A stretch of 64,000 nt of DNA, taken from Sinorhizobium numidicum. Lineage in GTDB: Bacteria; Pseudomonadota; Alphaproteobacteria; Rhizobiales; Rhizobiaceae. The position numbers were made by a program, and so were the translations under genes. This document shows, in pieces, positions 1 through 9,323 of this stretch (its first letter is position 1; every line of letters starts with the position of its first letter). Location: positions 2,168,001 through 2,232,000 of the forward strand of contig NZ_CP120368.1 of NCBI RefSeq assembly GCF_029892045.1, read 5' to 3'. Under the pieces are notes generated by a model that saw only the letters and a list, made by a program, of their open reading frames with translations, was not told where the DNA came from and searched no databases.

Positions 1-1784
1 ACGAAGCTCGGAAAATCCTTCGGAAAGCGGAAGTAGCGGAACATGGTACCGGCGATCCGCTCGTTGCCACCGGCATTCTTCTGGTGCGCCTCCATCACCG
101 GTGAGGCGATGTTGAGGTCCCGCGCCCCGGCGAACTGGCGGATCACCGGCATCGACGTGTAGGACTGGAAGCCGAACTCCGAACAGAAGCGCGGCCGCAC
201 GCTTCGGTAATTGTCGAAAGACTTGTTCTCGTGCCAGACGGACCAATAGTGCATGTCGCCGGCGCCGTCCGCATGCCAGGCATCGCCGAAATTGAGGTAC
301 CCGACCGAAGGGCTCGACGGCCACCAGATCGCCTCCGGGCAGGCCGCCTTCATCGCCGTTTCGACCGTTCGGTTCAGCCGGTCATAGGAAACGAGATAAC
401 GGTCGCGGTCCTTGCGGCTTTCTTCAAACCAGTTGAGCGCACCGACGAGTTCGTTATCGCCGCACCAAAGCGCGATCGACGGGTGGGAAGACAGCCGTTT
501 GACCTGGTAGTCCACCTCGGCAGCGACGTTCTCCAGGAAGTCTGGCGTCGAGGGATAAAGGTTGCAGGCGAACATGAAATCCTGCCAGACGAGCAGGCCC
601 AGCCGATCGCAGAGATCGTAGAACCAATCGGGTTCGTAAAAGCCGCCGCCCCAGACGCGGATCATGTTCATGTTGGCCTCGACTGCCGATCGCAGCAGAT
701 CCTCGACCCCTTCAGACGTCACGCGCGACATCAGCGCATCGGCGGGTATCCAGTTCGCGCCGCGGCAGAAGATCTCGCGACCGTTGACACGGAAAGCGAA
801 GCGGTTACCCGCCTCGTCGTTGTCGGTAACGAGCTCGATCATGCGGAAACCAACCTGGCGCGTCACGATCTCTCCGGGAAGCTCCACCTTCAGGATCGAA
901 AAGGCCTGCTCGCCGCTACCGGCCGGCCACCAGCGCTTCGGGCTAGCGACGGTGAAGACATGGGTGATGCTGGTTTCGCCGGCGCCGACCGCGCAGTCCA
1001 GGCGCTCGCGTTCGCCACTCAGCTCGAAATGGATGGGCACGATGCCGGGATCGCGGGCAAAGAGCGTGGCGGTCACCAGGAGATCGACCGAACCGTCCTC
1101 CAGCCAAAGCTGGCGCGTCGTGACATGCTCGATGCGCGCCGTCTCCAACCGGCAGAGCGCAAGCGAGCCGTAGATGCCGAGCGGGGCGATGGCGATGTTC
1201 CAGTCCCAGCCGAAATGGCATTGCGGCTTGCGCAGCATGTTGCCGTTGGCGATCGGAGAATTGCCCTCGTGATAGGGCACGTAGAAGGGCTGTGCCGCCT
1301 GCCGGCGCGCGCCCTCGGCAATCGAGGAATGAAGCACTATGCGGATGCGGTTCTCGCCGGCGGCAAGGGCATCCGAGACATCGGGGCGGTAGCGGCGAAA
1401 GCAGTTCTCCGCCTGCAGCACCAGCCGCTCGTTGACGAAGACCGAAGCCACCGTGTCGATGCTCTCGAAATCGAGATACCAGCATCCGCCCAAATCATCC
1501 GCATCGACGATGACGGTGCGCTCGAGCACCCAGTCCTTGTGCGCCACCCATTGGACGCCCGCCTCGTTCCGGCCGATATAGGGATCGGCGATGAAATCGG
1601 CCCGCTGCAGGGCACTATGGACGTCGCCCGGCAGCGTTATGGTGAGCGCATGACTGTTGTCAGTGGAGGCGAGCAGCCAGTCACCGGAAAGATCGATGCG
1701 GCCGGCGTCGCGGTTCGAGGTTTCGGAAGACATTTCCACAGTCCACTCATTCGCCGGCGACGGCACCGGCATCTCACCGTTCAT
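1..1784 (-). CDS. Beta-mannosidase, glycoside hydrolase family 2 (3' end outside window)
   Basis: Hydrolyses terminal beta-mannosides, probably in the cytoplasm after uptake by the transporter encoded upstream. About 594 residues are visible and the C-terminus lies beyond the window edge. The N-terminal galactose-binding-like domain carries LPGDVHSAL. The acid/base motif WCGDNE puts the catalytic glutamate near residue 445, and SEFGFQS puts the nucleophile glutamate near residue 536; both match GH2 beta-mannosidases. The reading frame has ATG codons at 1784 and 1733 and the start is uncertain between them. It lies 37 bp after the ATPase gene in the same direction, so it is probably the last gene of the operon and names the likely substrate class (manno-oligosaccharides or mannosides). 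Substrate specificity is inferred. Confidence 0.88.
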   Translation of the reverse strand, partial: MNGEMPVPSPANEWTVEMSSETSNRDAGRIDLSGDWLLASTDNSHALTITLPGDVHSALQRADFIADPYIGRNEAGVQWVAHKDWVLERTVIVDADDLGGCWYLDFESIDTVASVFVNERLVLQAENCFRRYRPDVSDALAAGENRIRIVLHSSIAEGARRQAAQPFYVPYHEGNSPIANGNMLRKPQCHFGWDWNIAIAPLGIYGSLALCRLETARIEHVTTRQLWLEDGSVDLLVTATLFARDPGIVPIHFELSGERERLDCAVGAGETSITHVFTVASPKRWWPAGSGEQAFSILKVELPGEIVTRQVGFRMIELVTDNDEAGNRFAFRVNGREIFCRGANWIPADALMSRVTSEGVEDLLRSAVEANMNMIRVWGGGFYEPDWFYDLCDRLGLLVWQDFMFACNLYPSTPDFLENVAAEVDYQVKRLSSHPSIALWCGDNELVGALNWFEESRKDRDRYLVSYDRLNRTVETAMKAACPEAIWWPSSPSVGYLNFGDAWHADGAGDMHYWSVWHENKSFDNYRSVRPRFCSEFGFQSYTSMPVIRQFAGARDLNIASPVMEAHQKNAGGNERIAGTMFRYFRFPKDFPSF

Positions 1785-1821
1785 ACGAACCGGGTTACGG
1801 GCCCGGCGCGCTCGATTGCTG

Positions 1822-2907
1822 TTAGAGGCGGTTTTCGCTGGCGGCGTCGAAGATGGAGGCAACGCCCATGTCGAACGAGAGGCGGACAGTGCTGCCCGGG
1901 GGATAGCGCCGCTGGCCGGCGATGCGCACCGACATGGATTGACCGGCAAACGTCAACCACAGCAGATTGTCCGCACCCATCGGCTCTTCGATGTCGACGA
2001 CGGCCTGATGTGCCGCTGCGCCGGCGCCCGCCTCGTCGACCCTGACGTGCTCCGGCCGCAGGCCTAGCACCACCTTCTGCCCCGGCTGAAGCTTCGCACG
2101 CCCGGGATAGGCAGTGACGTCGAAGGCGATTCCATCGACGCGAACAAGGTCGCGGCCGTCCCTCGCCTCCACCTCGCCGCGGAAGAAATTCATCGACGGC
2201 GAGCCGATGAAGCCTGCGACGAAAAGGTTTTCCGGCGCGTTGTAGATCGTCATCGGATCGGCAAGCTGCTGGATCACACCGCTTTTCATGACGGCGATGC
2301 GATCGGCCAAAGTCAGCGCCTCGATCTGGTCGTGGGTCACGTAGATCATGGTGTTCTTCAGCGACTGGTGCAGCCGCTTGATCTCCACGCGCAACTCGGA
2401 CCTCAGCTTGGCATCGAGGTTCGACAACGGTTCGTCGAAGAGAAAGACATCGACGTCGCGCACCAGCGCCCTGCCGATGGCCACGCGCTGGCGCTGGCCG
2501 CCGGAAAGCTCTGAAGGCTTGCGCTTCAGCAGCGGCTGGATCTGCAGAATTTCCGCAGCGCGCTTGACCCGCTTGTCGATCTCAGCCTGCGGCAGCTTCG
2601 CGACCTTGAGGCCGAAGGAAAGGTTCTTCTCGACCGACATTTGCGGATAGAGCGCGTAGGACTGGAACACCATGCCGATGCCGCGGTCCTTCGGCTCCTC
2701 CCACGTAACATTGCGATCCTTGATGAAGATCTGCCCTTCGGAGACGTCGAGCAGGCCGGCGATGCAGTTCAGGAGCGTGGATTTGCCGCAGCCGGACGAA
2801 CCGAGGAGAACAAGGAACTCGCCGTGGTCAATGTCGAGATTGAGCTTGTCGAGGACGGTGACGGCGCCGAAATTGAGCGACAGATCCCTGACCGAAACAC
2901 TTGTCAT
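1822..2907 (-). CDS. Sugar ABC transporter ATP-binding protein (UgpC/MalK type)
   Basis: This 361-residue protein energises sugar import with the two permeases and binding protein encoded just upstream. Walker A is GSSGCGKS at residues 36-43, the signature LSGGQ is at 134-138 and Walker B VFLFDEP is at 154-160. The C-terminal third is the TOBE-type regulatory domain usual for MalK/UgpC proteins, ending near the conserved LGLRPEHV. The start lies 6 bp after the MalG-type permease stop, which fits a single transcript. The family is certain. The substrate is inferred from the downstream beta-mannosidase. Confidence 0.93.
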   Translation of the reverse strand: MTSVSVRDLSLNFGAVTVLDKLNLDIDHGEFLVLLGSSGCGKSTLLNCIAGLLDVSEGQIFIKDRNVTWEEPKDRGIGMVFQSYALYPQMSVEKNLSFGLKVAKLPQAEIDKRVKRAAEILQIQPLLKRKPSELSGGQRQRVAIGRALVRDVDVFLFDEPLSNLDAKLRSELRVEIKRLHQSLKNTMIYVTHDQIEALTLADRIAVMKSGVIQQLADPMTIYNAPENLFVAGFIGSPSMNFFRGEVEARDGRDLVRVDGIAFDVTAYPGRAKLQPGQKVVLGLRPEHVRVDEAGAGAAAHQAVVDIEEPMGADNLLWLTFAGQSMSVRIAGQRRYPPGSTVRLSFDMGVASIFDAASENRL

Positions 2908-2913
2908 GCTTGC

Positions 2914-3858
2914 TTATCCTTTCACTGCACCGGCCGCGATGCCGCGCACGAACAGCCGGCCCGAAATGAAGTAGATCGTCAGCGGTACGAGCCCGGTCAG
3001 GATCGTCGCCGCCATATTGACGTTGTATTCCTTCACGCCCTGTACCGAATTGACGATGTTGTTGAGTTGAACGGTCATCGGGTAATATTCCGGCCGGGTG
3101 AAGACCACGCCGAACAGAAAGTCGTTCCAGATGCCGGTCACCTGCAGGATCATCGCAACCACGAAGATCGGCAGCGACATCGGCAGCATGATCTTCAAGT
3201 AGATCGTCCAGAAGCCTGCGCCGTCGACGCGTGCCGCCTTGAATAGTTCCTCCGGCAAGCCGGCGAAATAATTGCGGAACAGCAGGGTCAGGATCGGCAT
3301 GCCGAATATCGTATGCACGATGACGAGGCCGGTCAGCGTCCCATAGACGCCTATTTCACGAAGCACGATCACGATCGGATAGATCATCACCTGGTAGGGG
3401 ATGAAGGCGCCGACGATCAGAATGGTGAAGAACAGATCGGCGCCTTTGAAGCGCCAGTTGGCGAGCGCATAGCCGTTGATGGAGGCGATCGCGATCGAGA
3501 TGATCGTCGAGGGAACGGTAATGCGCACCGAGTTCCAGAAGCCGCGCGAAAGCCCGTCGCAATTGAGTCCGGTGCATGCCTCCGCCCATGCCTTCACCCA
3601 GGGCTCGAAGGTGATCTCCAGCGGCGGCGCGAATGTATTGCCGACGCGGATTTCCGGCATGCCCTTAAGCGAGGTCATGATCATCACGTAGAGCGGCAGC
3701 AGGTAATAGAGAGCCACCACGATCAACGTGCCGTAGACTATGATATTGCGGCGCGAGAGCCTCCTGCGCGGCTTGCGCCCGCGCGGACCGGACGTGACCC
3801 TGGCGGGAACCGCGTCGGTAGCAGCAATCATCCTCTTGTTGGTGGCGATATCATCCAC
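2914..3858 (-). CDS. Sugar ABC transporter permease (MalG type)
   Basis: This 314-residue inner-membrane permease belongs to the CUT1 carbohydrate family. A basic N-terminus precedes a first membrane segment around residues 37-60. The EAA-type loop that docks the ATPase reads EELFKAARVDGAG, roughly residues 200-215, in the usual place. It ends in a typical short basic tail. The start codon overlaps the last 8 bp of the MalF-type permease, so translation is probably coupled. Confidence 0.92.
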   Translation of the reverse strand: MDDIATNKRMIAATDAVPARVTSGPRGRKPRRRLSRRNIIVYGTLIVVALYYLLPLYVMIMTSLKGMPEIRVGNTFAPPLEITFEPWVKAWAEACTGLNCDGLSRGFWNSVRITVPSTIISIAIASINGYALANWRFKGADLFFTILIVGAFIPYQVMIYPIVIVLREIGVYGTLTGLVIVHTIFGMPILTLLFRNYFAGLPEELFKAARVDGAGFWTIYLKIMLPMSLPIFVVAMILQVTGIWNDFLFGVVFTRPEYYPMTVQLNNIVNSVQGVKEYNVNMAATILTGLVPLTIYFISGRLFVRGIAAGAVKG

Positions 3859-4759
3859 GCTTGCGCCCTCCTCCGAATTCCAGATACGCCCACGGCACGA
3901 TGATGATCGCCACTGTCACGAGCATCATGGTGGAAGCGGCGAAGCCTTGGCCCAGGTTTTGGGCCAGGAACATGTAATCGTAGACGTATTTCGCCGGCAC
4001 CTCGGACGCGATACCCGGACCGCCGCTCGTTTGCGCCACGACGAGGTCGTAAACCTTGACGATACCGCTCGCGATGATCACCAGGGTGGTGATGAAGACC
4101 CCGCGCATCATCGGAATGATGACGAAGACATAAGTCTTCCACATCGGGATGCCGTCGATACGCGATGCCTTCCAGATATCCTCATCGATGCCGCGCAGGC
4201 CCGCGAGCATCAAGCACATGACAAGGCCGGTACCCTGCCAAAGCGCTGCGATCAGGATGCCATAGATGACGATGTCGGCATTGTAGAGCGGGTCGAAGGA
4301 GAAGCTTGTCCACCCGAGAGCCCGCACGACCGACTGGATTCCATATTGCGGATTGAGCAGCCATTGCCAGACCAGCCCCGTCACGATGAAGGACAAGGCG
4401 AACGGATAGAGCATGATCGTGCGGAAGGTGTTCTCGAAGCGAATCTTCTGATCCATCAGCGCTGCAAGCACAAAGCCGATCACCAGGCTGAAGATCAGCG
4501 AGAAGAAACCATAGACGGCGAGATTCTGGATCGACATGAGCCAGCGCGGCGCCGCCCATAGCCGCTCGTACTGATCGAACCCGACGAAGGTCAGGCGCGG
4601 CAGCAGCTTCGAATTGGTAAAGGAATAGACGACCGTCCAGACTGTGCCGCCGAGGAAAATGACCAAGGCCGTCAGAATCATCGGGATAGAGGCGATCTTC
4701 GCATTCAGGTTCCGCAGCCACCGATTCGGGCGAGCCGAGCCGCGTATTTGACCTGCCAT
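3851..4759 (-). CDS. Sugar ABC transporter permease (MalF type)
   Basis: This 302-residue membrane permease is the partner of the MalG-type protein. The ATG at 4759 was chosen because a strong ribosome-binding site (GGAGGAGGAA) stands a few bases upstream; an in-frame start at 4918 would add 53 residues that do not look like protein. Six hydrophobic segments are visible, and the ATPase-docking loop contains EDIWKASRIDGIPMW. It is separated from the binding-protein gene by 204 bp containing a stem-loop, a common arrangement that keeps binding protein in excess over permease. Confidence 0.92.
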   Translation of the reverse strand: MAGQIRGSARPNRWLRNLNAKIASIPMILTALVIFLGGTVWTVVYSFTNSKLLPRLTFVGFDQYERLWAAPRWLMSIQNLAVYGFFSLIFSLVIGFVLAALMDQKIRFENTFRTIMLYPFALSFIVTGLVWQWLLNPQYGIQSVVRALGWTSFSFDPLYNADIVIYGILIAALWQGTGLVMCLMLAGLRGIDEDIWKASRIDGIPMWKTYVFVIIPMMRGVFITTLVIIASGIVKVYDLVVAQTSGGPGIASEVPAKYVYDYMFLAQNLGQGFAASTMMLVTVAIIIVPWAYLEFGGGRKRG

Positions 4760-4923
4760 GTTTCCTCCTCCGGAAATGCAATGGTTTTCGGATGGGCGGC
4801 ACGCGCGGCAAACAACCCGCCGATACGCCGGGCGCCTCACCACAGTCGTAGCCCTTGCGCGCCGATGCCGGCCGCCGTGGACCTCGGTCCCTGCCCCGGC
4901 GCGAATTCCTCGTGCCAAAGGCT

Positions 4924-4946
4924 GGCCCCGCGAAAAACGCAGGGCC
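4924..4946 (-). terminator. Stem-loop between binding-protein and permease genes
   Basis: A 9-bp stem with one C-A mismatch (arms 4924-4932 and 4938-4946) and a five-adenine loop on the plus strand. No T-run follows on the minus strand, so it more likely acts as a transcript-stabilising or partial-termination hairpin than a full terminator. Confidence 0.4.
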
Positions 4947-4963
4947 GCCTCAGGAGCCGGACG

Positions 4964-6199
4964 TCAGTCTGCCGCCGCAATGATCTCGGCGAAGCGCTTC
5001 TGAGCGTCTTCCGGCGTCATCGACGGATTTGCAAAGAACTCCGAGAAGAGGTCTTCCTTCTGCTTCTGGCTGTCGGGCGAAAGCAGCTGGTCGGTGCCTT
5101 GGATCACATTGCCCTTGGCAAGGATGTCGAGGCCTTTCTTCATGCAATCGTTGGCGGCTGCGAGATCCACGTCGCCGCGCACCGGCAGAGAGCCCTTCTT
5201 CAGGTTGAACGCGACCTGGGTTTCAGGCTTCAGCAAGGTCGATGCCAATACGTCCTGAGCCTTCGACTTCTCCTCGTCCTCCAGCAGCGGGAAATAGAAT
5301 GCGTCGCCACCGGTCGAGATCACCTCGTTGACGCCGAGGCCGGGAAGGCAGGTATAGTCCACGCCGGCTTTCTGCCCCGCCAGCTGGAACTCGCCCTGCG
5401 CCCAGTCGCCCATGATCTGGCCGCCGGCCTTGCCGGTGATGACCATATTCGTCGCCTGGTTCCAATCCTGGACATTGCTGCCCTTCGCCATGCGGCGGGC
5501 ATCATCGGCAGACTTGAAGACCTTGGCGATCTCCGGTCCGGCAGCCACTTCCGCGTCCTTCTTACCAAAGACATTCTCGAACGTGTCCTTTCCGGCGATC
5601 GCCACCATCAAGACGTCGAAGGCTCCAGCTGCCTGCCACGGCTGACCGCCGAGAGCGAGCGGCACGATGCCGGCCTTTTCAAGCGCGGGGGCCGCGGCAA
5701 CGAATTCATCCCAGTTCTTCGGCACCGGGACGCCCGCCTGTTTGAAGGCGGCGTTCGAAAGCCATAGCCACTGCCAGGAGTGGATGTTTACGGGGGCGCA
5801 ATAAATCTTGCCCTCGATGGTGCAGGAGTCGAGCAGGCTCGACGGCTTGACGATCTCCTTCCAGTTCTCGCGCGTGGCGACATCGGTGAGGTCGCGCATC
5901 AGCCCCGCCTCCACCAATTCCTGCGCCTGACGGCCATGGTTGAATTGGGTCGCGCCCATCGGGTCGCCGCCGGTGATGCGGCTGATCATGATCGGACGCG
6001 CGGTACCGCCAGAGCCGGCGATCGCGCCGTCGACCCACTTGTTGCCGGTTGCATCGAATGCCTTCGCCAGTTCGGCGACGGCTGCGGCTTCGCCACCGGA
6101 AGTCCACCAATGCGTCACTTCGAGATCGACGGCATTGGCCGCGCCGAAAGGCAGAGCGACGGTTGCGGTCAGGGCCGCAGCCAGAGAACGTATTTTCAT
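4964..6199 (-). CDS. Sugar ABC transporter substrate-binding protein
   Basis: This 411-residue periplasmic binding protein belongs to the family 1 extracellular solute-binding proteins. A Sec signal peptide of about 23 residues ends in AANA before VDLEVTHWWTSGGE, a motif typical of glucose- and mannoside-type binding proteins. The start at 6199 has a good Shine-Dalgarno (GGAGGAG). It is the first gene of the operon. An operator-like palindrome sits 16 bp upstream of the start, so the divergent LacI protein probably controls it. The ligand is unknown; the downstream beta-mannosidase suggests a mannoside. Confidence 0.93.
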   Translation of the reverse strand: MKIRSLAAALTATVALPFGAANAVDLEVTHWWTSGGEAAAVAELAKAFDATGNKWVDGAIAGSGGTARPIMISRITGGDPMGATQFNHGRQAQELVEAGLMRDLTDVATRENWKEIVKPSSLLDSCTIEGKIYCAPVNIHSWQWLWLSNAAFKQAGVPVPKNWDEFVAAAPALEKAGIVPLALGGQPWQAAGAFDVLMVAIAGKDTFENVFGKKDAEVAAGPEIAKVFKSADDARRMAKGSNVQDWNQATNMVITGKAGGQIMGDWAQGEFQLAGQKAGVDYTCLPGLGVNEVISTGGDAFYFPLLEDEEKSKAQDVLASTLLKPETQVAFNLKKGSLPVRGDVDLAAANDCMKKGLDILAKGNVIQGTDQLLSPDSQKQKEDLFSEFFANPSMTPEDAQKRFAEIIAAAD

Positions 6200-6214
6200 G
6201 AGTCTCCTCCCTCA

Positions 6215-6229
6215 CTGTAACGTTACCGG
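6215..6229. promoter_or_regulatory. LacI-type operator candidate 1
   Basis: The core GTAACGTTAC (6217-6226) is a perfect 10-bp palindrome with a central CG, the hallmark of LacI/GalR-family operators. It lies 16 bp upstream of the binding-protein start codon, a position where a bound repressor would block transcription. Confidence 0.55.
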
Positions 6230-6535
6230 AAAAACTTAGTTCAAACGATTTTGGTACGCAACACCCACAACGAACAATTCAAAACAATAATCTATTTACA
6301 CGTTTAGAGCGCATATCATTTCCAGTTGAGCGCCGATTGGTGATGCGTTCCAGTATTGAATCGGACGCGCGGGCCATCCGGTAACATACGTGTTTTTAAA
6401 GGATATTTTAGAACCTATACAGTCTCCGTGAAACCGAAGGCGTTCGCAAGTGCAGCATCAGCGTCCGCGCATGCAGGATTCAACCATATGGTTATGCGCT
6501 TCGCACCGCAGCAACGAAAAAGCTCGACATCGCTA

Positions 6536-6549
6536 CTGTATCGTTACAG
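6536..6549. promoter_or_regulatory. LacI-type operator candidate 2
   Basis: CTGTATCGTTACAG pairs in 6 of 7 positions around a central CG and shares the CTGTA-CG-TTAC pattern with the site at 6215. The spacing of about 320 bp would allow looping. The shared pattern between two sites in one divergent region supports a common regulator. Confidence 0.5.
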
Positions 6550-6827
6550 ATTTTAGGGAGCGATATGGCCCGACGGAATCTGGTCACCCGTTACAATTCG
6601 TATATAAGCGGGCGGGGGACGCGTGGGGCGCATCGCGATCGATGCTGGCGGCATGCTGCAGTTCAAGTATCGAGATTGGAAACGGTCAGCAAAAAATGTC
6701 CCGGAGCGGGATGAGCATAACGGGCGGTCCTCCGCCGGTGCCCCCCGCTCTATCTTAGGATTGGTGATCGCGATGACGTGGAGTTCATGCAGCCCACAAT
6801 CACCGCGAGACGAGAGAGCGGGCTAAA

Positions 6828-7898
6828 GTGACGGGGATGGACAGCAAGACGAAAAACAGGACGGCGGCGACGCCGCCACCGGACGGCGGCAGGCCGACGC
6901 TGAAGACGATTGCCTTCATGACCGGGCTCGGGATAACCACCGTTTCCCGCGCGCTGAAGGACGCCCCCGATATCGGCGCCGAGACCAAGGAACGCGTGCG
7001 CCTCGTCGCAAAACAGATCGGCTATCAGCCGAACCGTGCGGGCGTGCGCCTTAGAACCGGCAAGACCAATGTCATCAGCCTCGTGCTGACGCTGGAGGAA
7101 GAGATCATGGGCATCACCAGCCCGATGGTCATCGGCATCACCGAAGTCCTCGCCGGCACGCAATATCACCTGGTCGTTACCCCCTATAGTTCCACCAAGG
7201 ATCCGCTCGGCCCGATCCGCTATATTCTCGACACCGGCGCGGCCGACGGCGTCATCATCTCCCGCACCGAGCCGCACGACCCGCGCGTGACGCTGATGAC
7301 CGAACGTCACCTGCCCTTTGCCACGCATGGACGCACCGAGATGGGGATTACCCATCCCTATCACGATTTCGACAACGAACGCTTCGCTTATGAGGCCGTG
7401 CGCAAGCTGGTCGGAAGGGACAGGCGGCGGCTGGTGCTCTTGGAGCCGCCGCCGAACCTCACCTATCATTCGCATATGCGCACCGGCTTCGAACGGGCCT
7501 TGCGAGACTTCGGCGCGGAATCGGTGAGCTTTCACCAGGTCAACATCGACTACAGCCTCGTCGCCATTCGCGATGCCTTCGAGAAGCTGATGCGCTCCTC
7601 CGACGCTCCGGACGGCATCGTCTCCGGGTCCGGCTCCGGCGCCATCGCGCTGATCGCCGGCGTCGAAGCGGCACGCAAGAAGCTCGGCGTGGATGCCGAC
7701 ATGGTCTCCAAGGTACCAAGCGATTTCCTGCGCTGGCTTCGCCCCGAAGTCATCACCATGCATGAGGATATCCGCCTTGCCGGCCGCGAACTCGCCAAGG
7801 CGGTGATAGGCCATATCGAAGGCCGACCGCCCGAAACCCTGCAGAGCCTCAGCCAGCCGGAATTCCAGCCGCCGGTGTCCGCCTCGATGAAAACCTAG
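6828..7898 (+). CDS. LacI-family transcriptional regulator
   Basis: This 356-residue protein has an N-terminal helix-turn-helix (LKTIAFMTGLGITTVSRAL, about residues 25-43) followed by the hinge region and a periplasmic-binding-like sensor domain. The start may be GTG 6828 or ATG 6837; neither has a strong ribosome site. It is divergent from the sugar ABC operon and most likely represses it until the sugar or a breakdown product binds. The pairing and operator-like palindromes support this role; the effector is unknown. Confidence 0.9.
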   Translation: MTGMDSKTKNRTAATPPPDGGRPTLKTIAFMTGLGITTVSRALKDAPDIGAETKERVRLVAKQIGYQPNRAGVRLRTGKTNVISLVLTLEEEIMGITSPMVIGITEVLAGTQYHLVVTPYSSTKDPLGPIRYILDTGAADGVIISRTEPHDPRVTLMTERHLPFATHGRTEMGITHPYHDFDNERFAYEAVRKLVGRDRRRLVLLEPPPNLTYHSHMRTGFERALRDFGAESVSFHQVNIDYSLVAIRDAFEKLMRSSDAPDGIVSGSGSGAIALIAGVEAARKKLGVDADMVSKVPSDFLRWLRPEVITMHEDIRLAGRELAKAVIGHIEGRPPETLQSLSQPEFQPPVSASMKT

Positions 7899-7960
7899 CG
7901 CGGGATGAGGAAAAGTGTGCGCGGTTTTCCGCCCGCATCCCGCGCTAACTTACTAGAATC

Positions 7961-8008
7961 GATCACGTTCATGATTTTAGGTCGATCCGACCTAAAATCA
8001 TCGTGATC
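7961..8008. repeat. Long perfect-type hairpin (rhizobial intergenic palindrome / terminator)
   Basis: Arms 7961-7984 and 7988-8008 form about 21 base pairs with a three-base loop and a small bulge. It stands between the LacI gene and a convergent small membrane-protein gene, so it can terminate transcription from both sides. Its length and symmetry are greater than a normal terminator and resemble dispersed rhizobial palindromes. Confidence 0.7.
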
Positions 8009-8033
8009 TAGAGCCGAACGGAAGCACCGCAGA

Positions 8034-8273
8034 TCAGCTAAACGCAGCGCCGTAAAGCAGACAGATCCCACCGACCACCATCAAGGCCACGCCGGGCCAA
8101 TTGCGCGTCAGCCCAAGGAAACCGAGCCCCTGCCGCCTGGGTTCCAACGTTGGCTCGGCCCCGTTTCGGGAAAGGCGGGATGGGTCGCTCAACCGCCTCC
8201 GGGCAAGTGCCTCCCAGAGCGTGTAAAGAACACCGCAAATCAGCAGAAATGCACCAAAGAGAACTATCGACAC
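8034..8273 (-). CDS. Small two-helix membrane protein, unknown function
   Basis: This 79-residue protein has a hydrophobic segment at the N-terminus (VLFGAFLLICGVLYTLW) and another at the C-terminus (GVALMVVGGICLLYGAAF), with a basic linker between them. The GTG at 8273 was chosen because GGAGGAG lies six bases upstream; longer in-frame starts lack this signal. No family is recognised. It is convergent with the LacI gene. Confidence 0.6.
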   Translation of the reverse strand: MSIVLFGAFLLICGVLYTLWEALARRRLSDPSRLSRNGAEPTLEPRRQGLGFLGLTRNWPGVALMVVGGICLLYGAAFS

Positions 8274-8503
8274 GTCATTCTCCTCCGGCCTTCGTCCAGA
8301 TCCTCTCTCATGTAGGGCGAAAGGCGTCCACGGCGACACCCGACGGTAAGCGATACGCTCATCAGCGCGGCGGAAGGCCATTCGCGGGTTGAACGCGCGG
8401 CAATTTTGCGGGCGGGCGTTCTCCACTCAAGCATGGTATAGTCGGGCCACACGGAAAACGCGTGCATCGAACATAGTGAAACCACTTGTCCGGGGGGCGC
8501 AGG

Positions 8504-8809
8504 ATGACAGCGTACAATGTGGTAAAATTTCGGGTAAAGCCAGGTGAGCAGGGGCAATTCGAAAGCTGGTACCGCGAGCTTCCACGCAATTTCGACGGCT
8601 TGAGAAAGGTGTCGCTTATCAAGACCGGAGAACGGCACTATTGCGCGATCGGGGAGTGGGAGAGCTTCGATCACATGGTCGCAGCCCGCCCTCTGATGGT
8701 CGGCAATCTCGAGAAATTCCGCCATACATTGGAGGACCTCGGCGAAGAGCGGGGTGTCACCGACGCCGTTTCCGGCGAGGCGATCTACGAGAGCGTTCCG
8801 AATAAATAG
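8504..8809 (+). CDS. ABM-type dimeric alpha/beta-barrel protein (putative)
   Basis: This 101-residue protein reads like an antibiotic-biosynthesis-monooxygenase (ABM) fold member: a KFRVKPG strand, a helix with a W/Y pair, and GEWESFDHM. The ATG at 8504 follows a G-rich ribosome site; an upstream TTG at 8486 is also in frame. Proteins of this fold can be small heme- or quinone-linked enzymes or have no known activity, so function is not assigned. Confidence 0.65.
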   Translation: MTAYNVVKFRVKPGEQGQFESWYRELPRNFDGLRKVSLIKTGERHYCAIGEWESFDHMVAARPLMVGNLEKFRHTLEDLGEERGVTDAVSGEAIYESVPNK

Positions 8810-8937
8810 AGGCAGGCGACGCATAGTCGCTTCGCGCCGCTACTTCCCTGTCGGAGACTGTCTTCGATGCAACTACCATTTGCGTGCCGAAATTTTCGCT
8901 TCAAGGCGAAGGAGGGCGCACGCATCGGCTCACCTGC

Positions 8938-9210
8938 CTAAACGGCGGGCCAATATTTGTCCTCGGTAAAATCCGCAGGGAGCGGATTGAGCCGTTCGAG
9001 TTTCTCGGCGACGAAATCGATTTGCAGTTTCAGATACCGGATCGGCCCTGGTATCGGCACGCCGGTCGCAAGGCTGCGGGCCCGCCACTGATGGTAACCG
9101 CTAGCCTCTATGCGCCTTGCCGCCTCTGCGCGAATGGTCATTGCAAGTGGTGCGCCAAGAGCGGGAGCCGGTTCGCTCGCCCTACCGCCGTCGATAACTC
9201 TCAGTTTCAT
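8938..9210 (-). CDS. Hypothetical protein, 90 residues
   Basis: Begins MKLRVIDGG and has codon use like its neighbours. No membrane segment, signal peptide or recognised domain is present. It contains a charged, probably helical C-terminal half (YLKLQIDFVAEKLERL). It stands just downstream of gnd on the same strand (about 110 bp), but a shared transcript is not evident. Confidence 0.55.
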   Translation of the reverse strand: MKLRVIDGGRASEPAPALGAPLAMTIRAEAARRIEASGYHQWRARSLATGVPIPGPIRYLKLQIDFVAEKLERLNPLPADFTEDKYWPAV

Positions 9211-9323
9211 GCCGTACTCTCGAATGCCCCTGTAAAGGGTATAGCTGCTTTTGCTTGCTTGGATCTTTCGGTCGAAGGGCGACCGAAGCCGCCCCTCTTT
9301 GCAAGCCTGCGAAGGACGCGAGG

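Larger units (their letters stand above)
6200..6827. promoter_or_regulatory. Divergent regulatory region between sugar operon and LacI gene
   Basis: These 628 bp hold no credible gene; the short open frames inside lack ribosome sites and family resemblance. The section from about 6240 to 6560 is clearly more AT-rich than its surroundings. It contains two related palindromes (6215-6229 and 6536-6549) and a half-site CGTTACA near 6589, which fit binding sites for the adjacent LacI-family protein. Promoters for both directions must lie here, but I cannot assign -35/-10 boxes with certainty. Confidence 0.7.

Noticed and set aside
231..2045. Long plus-strand frame of 604 codons across the beta-mannosidase gene
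   Set aside because: It is the antisense of a frame with clear GH2 motifs; its translation has no domain and is Arg/Ala/Asp-rich, as expected for antisense in GC-rich DNA.
6356..6556. 66-codon frame in the LacI/sugar operon gap
   Set aside because: Lies in AT-rich regulatory DNA, overlaps operator candidate 2 and has no family resemblance.
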